From assembly GCA_973895155.1 (NCBI GenBank), contig OZ316891.1, positions 13,578,001 to 13,642,000 on the forward strand: a DNA stretch of 64,000 bases, given 5' to 3'. The notes below the pieces were generated by a model. The model was not told the DNA's origin. It was given only the letters and a program-made list of their open reading frames with translations, and ran no database searches. The position numbers and the translations under genes were made by a program. This document shows, in pieces, positions 24,036 to 37,578 of the stretch. Numbering within the stretch: position 1 is the stretch's first letter; each line of letters begins with the position of its first letter. The DNA comes from Marsupella aquatica (Eukaryota > Marchantiophyta).

Positions 24036-26340
24036 CTCGGAGCAGAAAGTGCTGTATTGTGAGACTGATCCAATGCCCAGGCTTCACATCGTGGCAACCA
24101 ACAAGCAGCAGCCGCTCATTTCATTTTACGTCACATAAGCTACAATTTGGCATTTTGCGTAGTTGTGTAAATTTCTAGGATCGTTGCCAACAGACCGGGA
24201 ACGCTACCTACGGGACTGTTAAGTATAACTTATCCTCCCAAGATCAAGGGACTAACTCTGAAACTTACAATAATATGTTGTGAGAATCCAAGACAGCCTA
24301 CTGCTTAGATTCCTCAGTCCCATAATTATAATTTCAGGACACCTTCATATGCAGAACAGCGCCCTAACGAAAAGAAAAATCATTGCAGAAAACAGAGGCA
24401 CAGCAAACAAGTAAAAGACGGGTAGATTTTGCTTCTAGATCATGGGCAAAATCTCGTCGGTATATCCAAGAAATGCAAAGTGAAACTGTGGTTTCGACTC
24501 TCCACACCTTGCATAATGGATGTACTTCTGTAAGTAAAAAGGAGAGAAGGCCTAGCATTACTTTTGATTGCAACAAAAACAGCTGTAGATTTGATCACGT
24601 GACTCGTGTCAATAAAACCTCATGTGAAATTACACGGGGAACAACTCACAAGATTTGCAGTGCACTGATATCTGATGTCTCCATCTTGCCAGAGACCTGA
24701 CAACAATCCTTCACAATTGTGAACTGCACCCTTCCACTCCAATCATCCTCTCGATCAAATTGCCAGACGAATGAGTGACCACAAAGGTTGCCACACCCCG
24801 ACAAGAGTTACGTCGCATGAGCAGAAAGCCATGACACGCTTTAGGAATTGCACAAAATACCGTCCTCACAGCGGATAACCTAAACAAACACCTGCTCTCG
24901 ATGTTCCCCGCAAATGACCACCGATCAAAGGGGTCTCACGAACAGCTTTCGCCTGGCCAAACCCTTCCGACGGTTGTGTGTCAACCTTACTAGAAATGTC
25001 CGAATTTCCAACTCGAATAAGGGACAGGATTCGTTCCCTTGCTTCCTACCCTTACAAACGGAGTTTCCAAAAGCCCAGTGTCATCGTTCACGAGCATCCA
25101 TCACAATTCCCGAAAAACAGCATCCCTAGAACGAAAGTCGAAGGCAGCCATGGCGCAGGGTGTGTTGAAACCAAATACCGACCGAGCTTCTTCTTCTTCT
25201 TCTTCTTCTTCTTCTTCTTCTTCAGTGTGCTTACCCAACTCACCCGCCACTCCACCGACCAACCAATCGGATACCGACGGACAACATCGCCCAAACAGAT
25301 ACACAGAGCACTGAGAGCAATTCAATGAAGAAAAGCACACTAGTTCAAATTGAGCAAAGCGAATGAAAAGGGGCAATCACTCTTTCAAACACTCTTTCAA
25401 ACACTCTTTCTAGCCCTTCCTCAGTTCCTCGTTCGCGTCACGGTATTCGAGCTGACGAGCCGGCGAGAGCTCGCACCGCATTGAAGGAGGTTTCCATCCT
25501 CATCCTCGCACGCGTGAAGTGAGTACACGAGAACTCCCATTACAGGTCCGTCTCTTCGTCAGTTCGTCGTCTTTCGGTGGGGAAGAAGACACAGAGCTCT
25601 CTGTCACTTGTTTTCTTCTTTTTCTTGAAAGGAGTACTTTACGCTCTCTGTCACTTGTGATTCATATTATTGTATATTTGTATCTGCCGTCTCTACAGTG
25701 ACTATGGATCTATCTACCATATCTGTCTACCTATCATAGCTATACCATATATATCTTCTATACTATACTATACTATACTATTGGTGGGAGTACTTTTTCA
25801 TGGCATGCTGCTGAATTATTGACATAAATTTTTCATGCTTTCGTCCTTTGATATTTTTTGAACCAGAATTTTGAAAATACTGGCTACTAGCCCAGATGAC
25901 CCGTTCTTTGAATGTGAATAGATATGAATACAAACCTAGCACAATAAAATTAATATGCTATTTTGGTTAGTCTTTGCCCCATCCCTGTCTTTTGTCCATA
26001 CTCATTTCAGTTTTGTCTTTATTTAGAGTCAATGTCATTTTTGTCCATCATTTTGACCTTATTGAATCTTATTATTAGTTTTGTCTGTATTAGGAGCTAA
26101 GGTCTAGAGGCTTCACTCTAGACCTAGGCCTTTTATATTAAGATTTGCATTCATCTATCTATCTGTGTTATAGGTAAGATGTGAAGGTTTAGTAAGGATT
26201 GAAGTTGTTGATGCATCTTATGTGTACGTGGTTGCAACCTTATTGTCAGTCATGTGGCTGTTCAGATCATCCTTGCGGCCATGTCATCATGCAATCATTT
26301 TGGTCATATTGTCAACTGTTGCATCCATGCTGTTGTTGCG
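24036..26340. other. 5' side of the LRR-WD40 gene and intergenic DNA
   Basis: This should contain the missing first exon and promoter of the minus-strand gene, but none could be placed. A (TTC)n microsatellite lies at about 25189-25224, a (CACTCTTTCAAA) triple at about 25378-25410, and a (CTATA)n run at about 25755-25782. No other gene is seen. Confidence 0.4.
25189..25224 (+). repeat. TTC microsatellite
   Basis: About twelve TTC units in a row. The reverse-strand poly-Glu and poly-Lys frames across it are artefacts. Confidence 0.9.
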
Positions 26341-26586
26341 GCCGTGATGTTGTTATAGCCATGCGGTCATTGCCGCCATGTTATCGGATGTGCAGCTTAG
26401 TTCAGTATCTGGAAAAAAGTCAAAGAATACAAGTCAAAATTCATCTAAATGAAAAATAACACGCCGTGATGTTGTTATAGCCATGCGGTCATTGCCGCCA
26501 TGTTATCGGATGTGCAGCTTAGTTCAGTATTTGGAAAAAAGTCAAAGAATATAAGTCAAAATTCATCTAAATGAAAAAATAACACG
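26341..26586 (+). repeat. Near-perfect tandem duplication, unit 122-124 bp
   Basis: The segment starting 'gccgtgatgttgttatagcc' at 26341 repeats at 26463 with only a few changes and ends 'gaaaaaataacac'. The high identity points to a recent duplication. Confidence 0.85.
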
Positions 26587-28430
26587 TAAGATGTTTACAT
26601 ACAAATGTGAGGTCATGTGTTTAACCATGCATTGCATAATGTTGTTGTCAAACGTTGGTGTAGCAATACCCATGCATGGCACAAAAATGCCAAGGTGAGG
26701 TAAAGGTGACCATGGAAGTAGATGACGCAAGGAAGTCATGGAGGAAAAGAAGTGTTATTGAGGAGTTACTTATGTCTCAATAGCCTTGACTACCCGTTCC
26801 TTGAACGGAAAGAGATGAGGACGAAAAGGTAACTTGCACAAAAAAACTATTCCTAGCTGTTTTGGTTCATCTTTTACTCTGTGTTTTGTGAGTTAGAGTA
26901 GAGTCACGGTCTAGAGGCTTCACTCTAGACCCCGTAGGCCTTTGCAATAGCTTCCATTTGCAAATTATTAGTAAGATTAATACAATTTAACTTAGTGGAA
27001 AGGAAGTGTTGCCCGTAGGGTCTGGCCATGGCAGTGTACAATGTTGATGACTACTTGTTAAGATCGAGGGCAAGCGAGAGAGGGATGCGAGGGTGAGATT
27101 TGTTGCAACTAAAGTATGTCCATAAGGAGGCAAAGGTGGGGCAAGGGAGGGGTGAGCTAGACGGGTTAGGGTCAGCGCTCACTTTCCCTCCCCTCCCTTC
27201 CCTTTCACTCACCATGACCCATTGTGCACCCCCTGGTACACGGTCCGTCTGTCTATGGAGGAAGACCCTCATGGCCGCAACCCCTCCCCTCCCCTTCCAT
27301 CGCCATGCCCTGCCATGCCCGGACCAAGTCAGCCTTGATCACAGACAGGCCGGGGGACAGGCGAGGCCCTGCCCTACCTTGCTATGCAAAAATGACATAG
27401 GTGCACAGGTCCATGCGGCGACTTACCAAGGGGGTGAGGCTGAGGGCACAAAGCCTCATTTTTGGGAGATCCAATTGTGATGAAAACCAAATTTTTGATG
27501 GAAAGCCATACTTTACTCCCAGTTTTTTTGGTTCTTGTAAGCAAATGATCCACCAGAATTGCCATCCATTTATCAAACACTACAATACCCTGTCCTGCCA
27601 AAAAGGCCTATAGTCCAATTACAACATGAGAAAAAACATGAGCCAATCTTGGCCCTTTATCAAAATTGTTTTTTTTGGCAAGTCAGATCCATACAAACAC
27701 ACCAGCCTCTTATCTCAAATGTCTATCCAAGCTGCCCTTGCCAACTTACACCTGCCCAAAATAAAAAGGAAAACCAGAACAGAAACAACAAAAATACTCT
27801 TGCCTATTGCATGTTTGTGCTTGGGTTCTGCAACATAGTGGCCGTTTGTCACCCATCTTGTGTCCCCATGCTCTGACCTTTGCCCACCTTGAAAACAACA
27901 TTTTCACAAAAACAACAACAATGACCAAAATGACAACATGTTTGTAACAACAACAACCCAGTCAAAATGACAAGATTTTTGCAACCATGCCTAAAATATG
28001 ATAAACAGTCTTGCCCACAGCGTCGTGACCTTTTACTGTGGTTGCCTTATAAAATTTCATGTTTGTTACAGTGTCAAGGAAAAACTAGGAAGAAAAATGG
28101 GGAGGGGCCGCGACAAGGACCATGGAAAAGCACATGGATTAGAAAACATGGGGAGGCTTGTCCTGGCCCCTTCCCTCCTTCACATGGATGGAAATAGGGG
28201 GAGAGGCAAGGTGGACAAAAATCCTCCTCAACCATCACCTTCCCACCTCCCATGCAAGTACTTTTCCCCTCCCACATGAGTATGGTAGTTCTATACTGGA
28301 ATAAATAAGGACTTCTTCATTGAGTTCATCATGTGTAGGTACTCTCTCCACTTTTCAATTACTATACATTGACTATTTGTTCATTCACTATGTCCAGCAC
28401 ATTGTACATTGTAATCTTTTATTCTATGCA
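26587..28430. other. Intergenic, no gene seen
   Basis: A short block with 'gtctagaggcttcactctagacc' and 'taggcctttgca' at about 26907-26945 repeats one at about 26101-26135, and 'acccgttc.ttgaa' lies upstream of both. No domain-bearing frame was found. Confidence 0.4.
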
Positions 28431-28439
28431 ATTTCATTA

Positions 28440-28925
28440 CTCAACAACAAATTTTAATTTGTAAAACAATATCCTTTTTACACAATGACATCTTATATGC
28501 AACAACATTTTTACATAATAACATTGAGAACAACATATTTTCCTCCATAACATTTTTGCACAATGACATATTTTGCATTTGTTGTACACGGTCATGTCTA
28601 TGCAACAACATATTTTGTGCAACACACTTATCTATATTATTATTTGGCAATATTCAATTGGTTGGGTCTTCACTTATTTCTTTTGACCCATCACACACGC
28701 ATAAGTTTAAGATTTTTTTCATTGAGTTAAGCAGAAAACTCGTAAACTTTTGTGAAAGAGAATGAGGGGTACGTGGAGATATATGCTTGATGGGCCCCCT
28801 GGTGAACCTTTCTTACCTGATGGGCCCCTAGGTAACTTTTTTTACCAAGTAGGACCCCTCTTAATGACCAGTACACCTGTTCTTGTGTGGTGCCTACACC
28901 TGTCCTTGTGTGGTGCCTACTATGT
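28440..28925 (+). repeat. Degenerate short repeats
   Basis: From 28460 to 28625 the motif 'acaacatattttgc' with 'acaatgacat' recurs every 20-30 bp. From 28787 to 28925 'gatgggcccc..ggt' and 'cacctgtccttgtgtggtgcctac' each occur twice. Confidence 0.5.
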
Positions 28926-30439
28926 ACAGTAACTCCAGGCAAACTGCACGATTGGACCGTGCGGTCGACCCTGAATGGTCAACCGAGAAACAACGGAGAT
29001 TATTCAGGAATCACAAAAAGCGAATGCCGCTGTCAAAACTGTGATTTGAAGACAATATGCATTATGTCTTCGGATTCAAAATTTGACCGATCTCGTGGTA
29101 GTCATAAGGTTTGCTTGTATAGGTTTTTTTTGTGAAAGATAAATATCATAGAAGTTTTTAAAATCATGCTTAGAAATATTCTTAGAATTCTATGAGGTCA
29201 GGCAATGGTAGAAATTTCCTTGGAATGGTTTTCTCTTTTATATAAACTAATTGTGAAAACCCCAAGGAAAGGGGGAAACAAGCAGCCCAGAAACAAGCCC
29301 AAACAAAACACAACTAACACAAAGCAGATTGAGACACAAACACCAACCCATCCAAGGTGGGATTCCACAACTGGGCCCACACAAGCACACAAGAAACCAT
29401 AAACCCGCCCAGACCAGGCTGGCCAAGTCAGGATAAAAATTAGTTTTGAAAACCTTGTTTCTTATTTCTTAGGGTATCTATTACCCAAAAATGTGGAGCA
29501 TGATATGGGACTTCCTTAGGAATGAGGCCCCCAAGTATGTTCTAGGGCCATGTTAGGGCCTAATCACAATTTAATCAACTAAAGTTCAGTAAATTATATA
29601 TATAGTTTTTTTTCAATTGGTTACGGGCTTCTATTCCTTGATGTGTTTTTGGGTTATTCACATAGTAATCTTAGGGGTTGACTATCAAAAATCTTAGGAA
29701 CCATGTGCAATCCAAAATAAATATTTTTAATAGAAATTAACTAAAAAATTTAAAAAGCATAGGAGACAAATGTAGGTATTATAAACTCATGTTTATAGAA
29801 TATTCTCTAAAATATACATTTTGTAAAGTAAAATAGATTATTAATTTTGAAAATGGAAAAATGATTGAATATTGGCTTTACAAAATAGGTCTATTTATAT
29901 TCGGCTAGGGTCGCGTGTGGTACCCCAAAATGTACACTTAGTTAACCCCCTGAGATAGTAATTCCCATTGATTTTCTTGATTAATATTTTTAAAACCAAA
30001 ATTTGAAAACATTGCTTTTCTATAGATCTAGTAATTAATCCATGGACCCCCATGTTCATCCAAGGAATGTGTGTGTGATGAAGTGAAATCAATTTTAAGC
30101 AAGGCAGTGACCAACGGTTTTGAGTCCCCCAATGGTGTTGGTGTGTGCTTGTATAAAAGAAAACACTCCAAAAGATAGAGGAGATTTATCAAACGAAAGG
30201 TTGAATGTGGAGGAATTGAGTTTTTTGACAATTTTTGCTTACACATTGGAGAAATCGTGTTTTTACCATTCTTGATTGATCGTTTGTGAGTTACATTGAG
30301 CATTCCTATCACAAGATAGACTGGAGGACAACACTCAACTGTTGGTGAAAGAATGCTTGTCGATTCAGTGAGAAGAACACACAAAATGAACTAGCCATCA
30401 TTTCACACGAAGAATTTGTAGTTTTTTTTATTTAAGAAA
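28926..30439. other. AT-rich intergenic DNA
   Basis: No gene is supported. A stretch with 'ttgattttcttgattaatattttt' and 'ttgaaaacattgct' at about 29970-30015 has a relative at about 32232-32285, so an old dispersed repeat is likely. Confidence 0.4.
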
Positions 30440-30766
30440 TGTAGGATCAAAATGGACAGCATGACATCTCATAACCATCATTTATTCAACACTCAAGTAC
30501 ACTAACACAAAGATATGTGGTTCACCTCGTCAAGGCTACGTCCACGGCCGCACCAAGAGCTTCACTATGAACATGAAAAATACATATCACCATAGCTCCA
30601 TGGTCCAAGCTCTCTCTCTCTCTCACACACAAAGTTCTCTACTAAGTGTTCTCTCTCCATGGGATACAAAGAGGGTTATCCCTTCATGAAGAGTCTAGTA
30701 AACTAATATTAACTTTGGTTAACTTACTCTAGTTAACCTAGCCAAGATTAAGTCAAAACCCTAACA
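30440..30766 (-). mobile_element. Solo Copia-type LTR with perfect 5-bp target duplication
   Basis: A 327-bp segment starts TGTAGG and ends CTAACA on the + strand and is flanked on both sides by AGAAA (30435-30439 and 30767-30771). It contains 'tggttcacctc..aaggctacgtccacgg', the landmark of the LTRs of both full Copia elements here, in the same orientation as those elements. No internal sequence adjoins it. It matches the solo LTR at 16419-16745 in length and in its end sequence, so the two are probably one subfamily. Confidence 0.8.
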
Positions 30767-30984
30767 AGAAAGCTATGGTGTGAGGGGGAGACCAATAATT
30801 ATTTCTTTAATATAGAGGCTGCATTTTACGTCAACCTGTGTGCACAGTGAGCTTTAGTTGAAGACTAGAGGGATGCGAACAATTCAAGCCAGGAAGCAAG
30901 CATTGTGGACAAGCGATGACAAAGTAATCAAAGAAATCAATTTGCAACGGCTAAGTTTGTGACAGTGACAAGATTGTGATATCT

Positions 30985-31500
30985 CTTAATCGAGAAAGGA
31001 TTTCCAACGAGCCTTAGATTGACAAATTTTGTCAAGTTCCAAATGAGTTTTTGAATTTCTTTGCCTTTCCAATGAGTGTGAGTATAAGAAAGTTTGATCA
31101 TAAGTTCATGAATTCTTTTAGCTTTCCAACATTGAGTCCGACATTGACAAATTTCATGTCAGATTTTGTCACCGTACTAAAGAGATCATGAGATTTTCAA
31201 TTTCATTAGCTTTCTAATGTGTGACATTGAGATTATTTGTCAAGAATTAAAGAGATCATGAGTATCTGAATTTCTCTAGCTTTCCAATGAACCTAACATT
31301 GATAGATTTTGTCAAGTACTAAGGAGATGATGAGTTTTTAATTTTACTCTAGCTTTCCAATGAGTGTGACATTGAGAAATTTTATCAAGACATTACTAAG
31401 AGGTCACTAGTTTCTAAATCTTGATCTTGAGTTTTCCAATGAATCAAACATTGACAGATTTTATCAAGTACTAAGGAAATTGATTATTTAGTTTTACAAT
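30985..31500 (+). repeat. Tandem repeat, unit about 70-85 bp, six or seven copies
   Basis: Each unit carries 'gagtttttgaatttct.tagctttccaatgagtgtgacattgacaaattttgtcaagtactaagg' in varied form. Copies differ by point changes and small indels. No coding meaning is visible. Confidence 0.7.
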
Positions 31501-31509
31501 GTGAAGCCA

Positions 31510-33831
31510 AAGGGGTCTTAACTATGTACATTTCTATTGATTGGTTTTTTCAAACTTGCAAACAATTAAAAAATACAAGCATTTTGATATAAAACACTAA
31601 TATATCTTTGACAAACATCAGAATGGTAACTTTATTTTACTAAATGACATCTCTTCCTTTGTATTTTGGGTTTTTTAACATTTAATATTTACGTCATGGC
31701 GCCCCAAAAATTACGTTACTTTTGCCACAAATAGGAATGTGCACGTTTGTTATTGTTAAAAGTAGGATCATTCATGTTTGTGGTTGGTTGTGGCGATGTG
31801 GTGCAATCTCATGGCAGAGAATTTGCAAGAGACCTCTCATGGGGGTCCGTAAATAAAGCCCAAACAAAATCTCATAAGGCCTACAATCTAAAGTGAAGCG
31901 CAAAATGGTACTCACCATATATTTACAAGAAAAAGCGGGAGCAAAAGTTGGGCATTCCTGGAGCTACCCTATCCTACAATCTATCTATCAATTTTGAATT
32001 GATCATAAGCTCCCCTCGTTGGCGTGTCTTTGAATTACTAGTTTGGATGGCTGCCCGTCTTTGCAACACAAAGGTAGATGATGTGAACAACTTTATTGTC
32101 ACTCCGTTTGCTTAAAGAGTCCCACCCCCAAAGTGCTCTTCACTCCTAAGGTCATGGCTTTAGTTACTGTTGTAAGTGGAACTGTAGTTAGTTTTTATAT
32201 GCAATTTCTTACTTAGATTTGCATCATTTTTATTGATTTTCTCAATTAATATTTTTTTCCAAACCTCTGTTTTGAAAACTTTGCTATCTCCAATTACTTT
32301 GGTGTACCTCCCCCCAACCTTGCTATAACTCAAGATGAAATTCTATTGTTTATGACCTAGTACTCCGTACAGCAAGCCACAGGGAATAATTATATACCTG
32401 GTAATAGAAAATTTTGATATTTAGACTATGCTTGTGACTAGGGGCAGACATGTATGCATGGGGAGGGTATGGGGAGTCTGTACAATGAACCTATCTTCCT
32501 TGGAAAATGTTTTTTTTAATTTATTTGGATAGTGACCACAAAAACCCCGTGGCAAGGAAAAACAGGAAGAGTCCCACAACACAAAATCAACGACCCCCAC
32601 CGGGAGGGCGGAAACAACAATAGGAGATGAAAGCCCAAAGACCAGGCCGTCAAACTCAGACACAATGATCCACACATATCACCAGGTGAAAGCATAACTC
32701 ACTTGTAACTACATGCCCCATTGACCAGCTGACCTCCTATCTAGATGTAATCCAGGTCAGGCGGCTGTTCAGCCAAACTATTCTTTCCTATATAAGTATC
32801 TCCTTCACTCTTAGCAATCGTGTGTGTTGCCTACTCAAGGGCAAACACTACAATGAGCCTATCTTTTGCATATGCACAAAGATTGCGCTAGTCATGAATC
32901 TTAGTTCTGACCTATAGTATTTCTTCCTGTCGCACCCATGGATACTATGTAGAGCGAAAATCACAAGCTAATACACAAGCTGTTTTAAGAGGAAATCCAG
33001 CTTTCTTGCATTATCTATCTAACGACTGGATACCGTAAGATGATTAAGTTTGTGCAAGAAATATATAATTACTGAAAATTTGAACCTTGATCTCAAATCC
33101 TGGTACAAAATTTTAGATTGTGTTTGTGAACTTGGAAAGAAATCTACATGCATATATTACAAATATTCTGTTGTGATAAATGTATATGTTGCCTTGTTTA
33201 AAAAATATAAAATAAAATATCTAATGAAAATTCATGACATTACGCTAACCTACAATCGAATGGGAAAAGTAGTGAGTTTTTTTCCTCTTTTAAAGGGAAA
33301 ATCAGTGAAACCCTACAGAAACCAGTTACAATATTTGAACCCAACTAAGACCTATTAGTCCCTAACTAATCAAGTAAGCTATCACACAGCCATTGATAAT
33401 TATATGACTACTTTGGCAAAAAGATTACTTTGAAAGCATGCACAAAGCTGATTGTCCTTGTTGTAAAATCTTCACCTTGAAAAGTCAATCTGTGGTTAGG
33501 GCAAGGTTTCGTAGGCAGGCCGGTAGGGGTTTGGGGGCACAAGAACTCCCCTCCCAGCCCTAGTCGTTCCAGCATATACTATGTGAGGCATTTTTTTCAT
33601 TTAAAGGAAAATAATAAGCTTTCTTGTAAAGAGACAGCCAAGGCGGGTTTACTGTTCTTGTTGCATTGCAAGGACATACACTCTGTTTGCTATTGCCCAA
33701 TGAATTCTTGGGCTGGAGCACTACTGCATATGTACATCTTTGATTTATCTTGACATTGTGATCTAGAGACCTTTGTTGGGTATTTGTAATATGCAATACC
33801 TATCTTGGAGCTTCACACCTATGGAAGAACA
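31510..33831. other. AT-rich intergenic DNA up to the Copia-1 insertion
   Basis: No gene is supported. This is the left flank of the 30-kb nested cluster; the bases GAACA at 33827-33831 are the left copy of the Copia-1 target duplication. Confidence 0.4.
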
Positions 33832-34146
33832 TGTTGAACTAAGACGTCATTCGCAACGACCATACAACCATGACCATACAACCAATATCTACGTGGTTCA
33901 CCTCTTTTCCAAGGCTACGTCCACACGAACACTCAAGCTTTACTTCAAGAGTAAACGAACACACATGCTCTCCCTCTTCCTCAAGTTGCTCCGTTACAAA
34001 GAGTAAGCACCACTCACCAGCGGCTTACACTAGCCCTAGTATATACAAGGTCACACACGACTAACCTAACCTCAGCTAAGATCCTAACTGTGGTTAGCCT
34101 AAGTGCCGTAACCTTTGAGTCACAAGACTAAGAGCAATCCTTAACA
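33832..34146 (-). repeat. Copia-1 3' LTR
   Basis: 315 bp. On the - strand it begins TGTTAAGG and ends TTCAACA. It matches the right LTR apart from a few substitutions and a 17-bp net deletion near 33880. The next bases (34147 onward; AAGGGGGAGTT on the - strand) form the polypurine tract that primes plus-strand synthesis. Confidence 0.93.
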
Positions 34147-34350
34147 AACTCCCCCTTGACTCTAGTCTTGGGGACTGCAATTTTTGCTATCCATATGAGA
34201 TACTCAGCGGGAAATTCTAGACAATCACCTAAAACCATAGGTGTCCCCCTAAAAACCATTTAAGGTTAACTAAGAGTTAACTAGAATTAAGCCGTAGCCA
34301 TAACAGGATTGAGTAACTCATATACATAAATCACATCTTGTTAAGTTACT

Positions 34351-37300
34351 CTACTTGTGCTGCAAATGCAAAACCTGCAAAGTAGCACGGTGTCTTGAGT
34401 AACTCTCCAAAGGAATCACTTTGGTAAAAGCATCAGCCGGGTTGAGTTTTCCATCAATCTTGACTAGCTCAAACATTTTATCAGACACTGCTTGCCTAAT
34501 AAAATGGTACCTGATTTCAATGTGCTTCACCCTACTATCCATCACCTGGTTAATAGCTAGGTGAAGCGCACTCTAGCTGTCACAATGAAGAGCCATTTTT
34601 CCATGCTCCAATCCCATCTCAGTGACCAGCTTATCCAACCAAATTGTTTCCTTTGCTGCTTCTCCTGCTGCAACATATTCTGCTTCTGTAGTAGACTGAC
34701 ATACACACTTTTGCAAGGTAGATCTCCAACTTATGCATCCTCCTCCAAGAGTAAACACATACCCAGTTGTTGACCTCCTTGTTTCCAGACAGCCTCCGTA
34801 GTCAGAATCTACATAGCCAACCAAAGATTTGGTTTTGTTTGATTTACTATCAAACAACAAACCATAATCTATTGTGCCCTTAAGATACCTGAGAATCCAT
34901 TTCACAACCTCCCAATGTACCTTCCCTGGATTTGACATGAATCTACTCACTTTGCCCATTGCTAGGGCTAGATCAGGCCTGGTACATGTCATCAAATACA
35001 TTAGACTGCCCACTGCCTTCTCATAAGGAACCTTAGTCATCAAGCCTCTCTCCACTGGATCCATGGGGCAGAAAGCCGATGATAACTTGAAATGTGGAGC
35101 CAAAGGAATACTTACTGGCTTACAATTTTCCATATTGAATCTTGCAAGTACCTTTTCAGCATACTTGCCTTGATTCAGCCACAATTGTCCAGTTTCAAAG
35201 TTCCTCGTAATCTCCATACCTAAGATCCTCTTGGCTTTCCCAAGATCCTTCATTCGGAATTCAGAACTCAATTTTGCTTTGAGTTTGTCAACCTCAGTTT
35301 GATCCTTAGCCGCAATCAACATGTCATCCACATAGAGCACTAGAATGAGCAAACCAAACACACCATTCTTGACTGATTTCGTATACACACAAGGGTCATA
35401 CACCATCCTAGTGAATCCTTGTGCAAGCATGAAATCATCAAACCGCTTGTTCCACTGTCGAGGAGCTTGCTTCAATCCATACAAGGACTTAAGCAACTTG
35501 CAAACTAAACTCTCTTGGCCCTTCTTCACAAAGCCCAGTGGTTGCCTCATGAAAATTTGTTCTTCCAAGGTGCCATAGAGAAAAGCAGTAACAACATCCA
35601 TTTGATCTAACACCACATCAAAAAACACAACAAGTTGACACAAAATTTGTATCGTGGAATACTTGGCAACTGGAGAGAAGACCTCATTGTAATCCACTCC
35701 CTTCTCTTGAGTGAATCCCTTGGCAACAAGCCTTGCCTTGTATATCTTGTCTTCTCCATCTGAAGAGTTGTCCTTCAGTTTGTAAATCCACTTGCTATCC
35801 ACCACTTGTTGATCACTTGGCAGTTGCACCAGCTCCCATGTTCTGTTGTCACTTAAAGATTGCAACTCCCTCTGCATCGCTGCATTCCATTCATCTTTCT
35901 CGTCTGAAATGCACGCCTCATGATAAGAAGAAGGTTCTCCTTCTTCCAAGATCAGTGCTCTGTCATCATCTTCAGGTGCAATGTCAACATCATCTAACCT
36001 TGATGAATCTGTCCATTGTCCATACCTTGTAGGAGCTCGAGTAGTACGTCTTGATTTTCTAGCTGATGATTCTGGTTGATCTTGTTCTATTGGTTGAATT
36101 TGAGGTATTCCAACAACAACTTGCTCCTCTTGTTCCAATACCGGAACCAGCTCCATTCTCGGAGCATCTCCTTCATTTATGTCATGAAAACTCTCATGAC
36201 CAATCTCCCCCACAATATGGTCCAGGATAGGAGATTTACCTTTGTCAGTACGGGAAGTCTGAGCATTCTCCCCCTCCTTTGATGATCTGGATTCATTAAA
36301 GGATACATCTCTACTGACAAGCAACGTACAAGCTTCTGGATCCCATAGCCTGTAACCTTTCACACCTGGTTGATAACCAAGAAAAAGACACTTCTTGGAA
36401 GTAGAATCTAGTTTAGATCGATTCTGCTTAGGTGTGAGAGCATATGCATCACTTCCAAAGACTCTCAAAACCTGATAGTCTGCGTGCCGTCCATACCTCA
36501 TTTCAAATGGCGTCTTGAAATTGATTGCACTTGAAGGAGAAAGATTTACCAAATAAGCTGCCGTATTTATAGCTTCAGCCCAAAATTCATGCGGTAAACC
36601 TGATTGGCTCAACATACTCCTCGATCGCTCCAATAGTGTTTGGTTTAGCTGCTCACAAACACCATTCTGTTGAGGAGTATAAACTGTCGTGAGATGACGA
36701 GTAATCCCTTGCTCTACATAATATAGTTCAAATTCACTTGAACTGTACTCCCCGCCGTTATCTGATCGCAGATATCTCACCTTGGATCCAGTCTGATTCT
36801 CAATTTGGGCTTTCCACTTCTTAAAAGTGCCAAAAACTTCAGACTTGGCATGTAGAAATGTGATCCACACATACCGTGAGTAATCATCAATGAACGTGAC
36901 ATAGTACAATTTTCCAGAAAATAAGGGAGTTGGGGCTGGACCTCACACATCACTATGTACATACTCAAGTATAGCTTTGGTATTGCGAGTTTCAACACCA
37001 AAGGTTCTCCTGTGCTACTTCCCAAGCACACAGTGTTCACAAAAATCTAGCTTAGTAGATTCCAAATTAGAAAGAAGTCCTTTCTTGCGAACTACTGTCA
37101 AACCCTTTTCACTCATGTGTCCCAATCTGCAGTGCCATAACTGAGTCATCTCACCTTGAGATCTAGTTACACTAACTTCTTCACAAATCATGTTGCCCTC
37201 CAACAAATATAGATTCCTGTGCCGCTTACCCTTCATGACAACCTTGCCTCCGGTTGACACTTGAAGAATACCATCAGCAGAACTCCACCGACATCCATTT

Positions 37301-37578
37301 GCTTCCAGCATTCCAAGAGAAATCAAGTTCTTTTTCATGTCAGGTATATGTCTGACATTATTCACTATTCGCACAGCTCCATCAAACATCCGAATTTTCA
37401 CGGATCCAATTCCAACAATTTGACAAGGATGATCATTCCTCATCAACACAGAATCGGTTGATACTGAGTAAGAAGTAAAAAACTCTTTCATACAACAAAT
37501 ATGATAGGTACAGGCACAATCTAAAATCTATTCATCACCATTGTTACTGGATGAAATGCAAAGGGCAACATCTGGACT
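34351..37578 (-). pseudogene. Copia-1 pol (protease, integrase, reverse transcriptase, RNase H), disabled
   Basis: The order is Copia-type: protease region, zinc-binding pre-integrase (HCRLGHMSEKGL..CEHC), integrase core (YVTFIDDYSRYVW, RSDNGGEY, then the Glu-bearing helix), reverse transcriptase with YVDD near 35333, and RNase H (GYVDSDYGG, TEAEYVAA). All parts stay in one frame with gag and there are no frameshifts. Nonsense codons lie at 37528-37530 (TAG), 37015-37017 (TAG), 36943-36945 (TGA) and 34573-34575 (TAG). By comparison with Copia-2 these replace Trp, Gln, Trp and Gln codons, all explained by C-to-T or G-to-A transitions. Confidence 0.92.

Noticed and set aside
25101-25376. Poly-Glu protein on the - strand
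   Set aside because: The Glu run is only the reverse reading of the (TTC)n microsatellite.
29925-29940. Isolated AAATGTACACTT outside the transposon
   Set aside because: A single partial copy with no array or terminal repeat nearby; chance is the simplest explanation.
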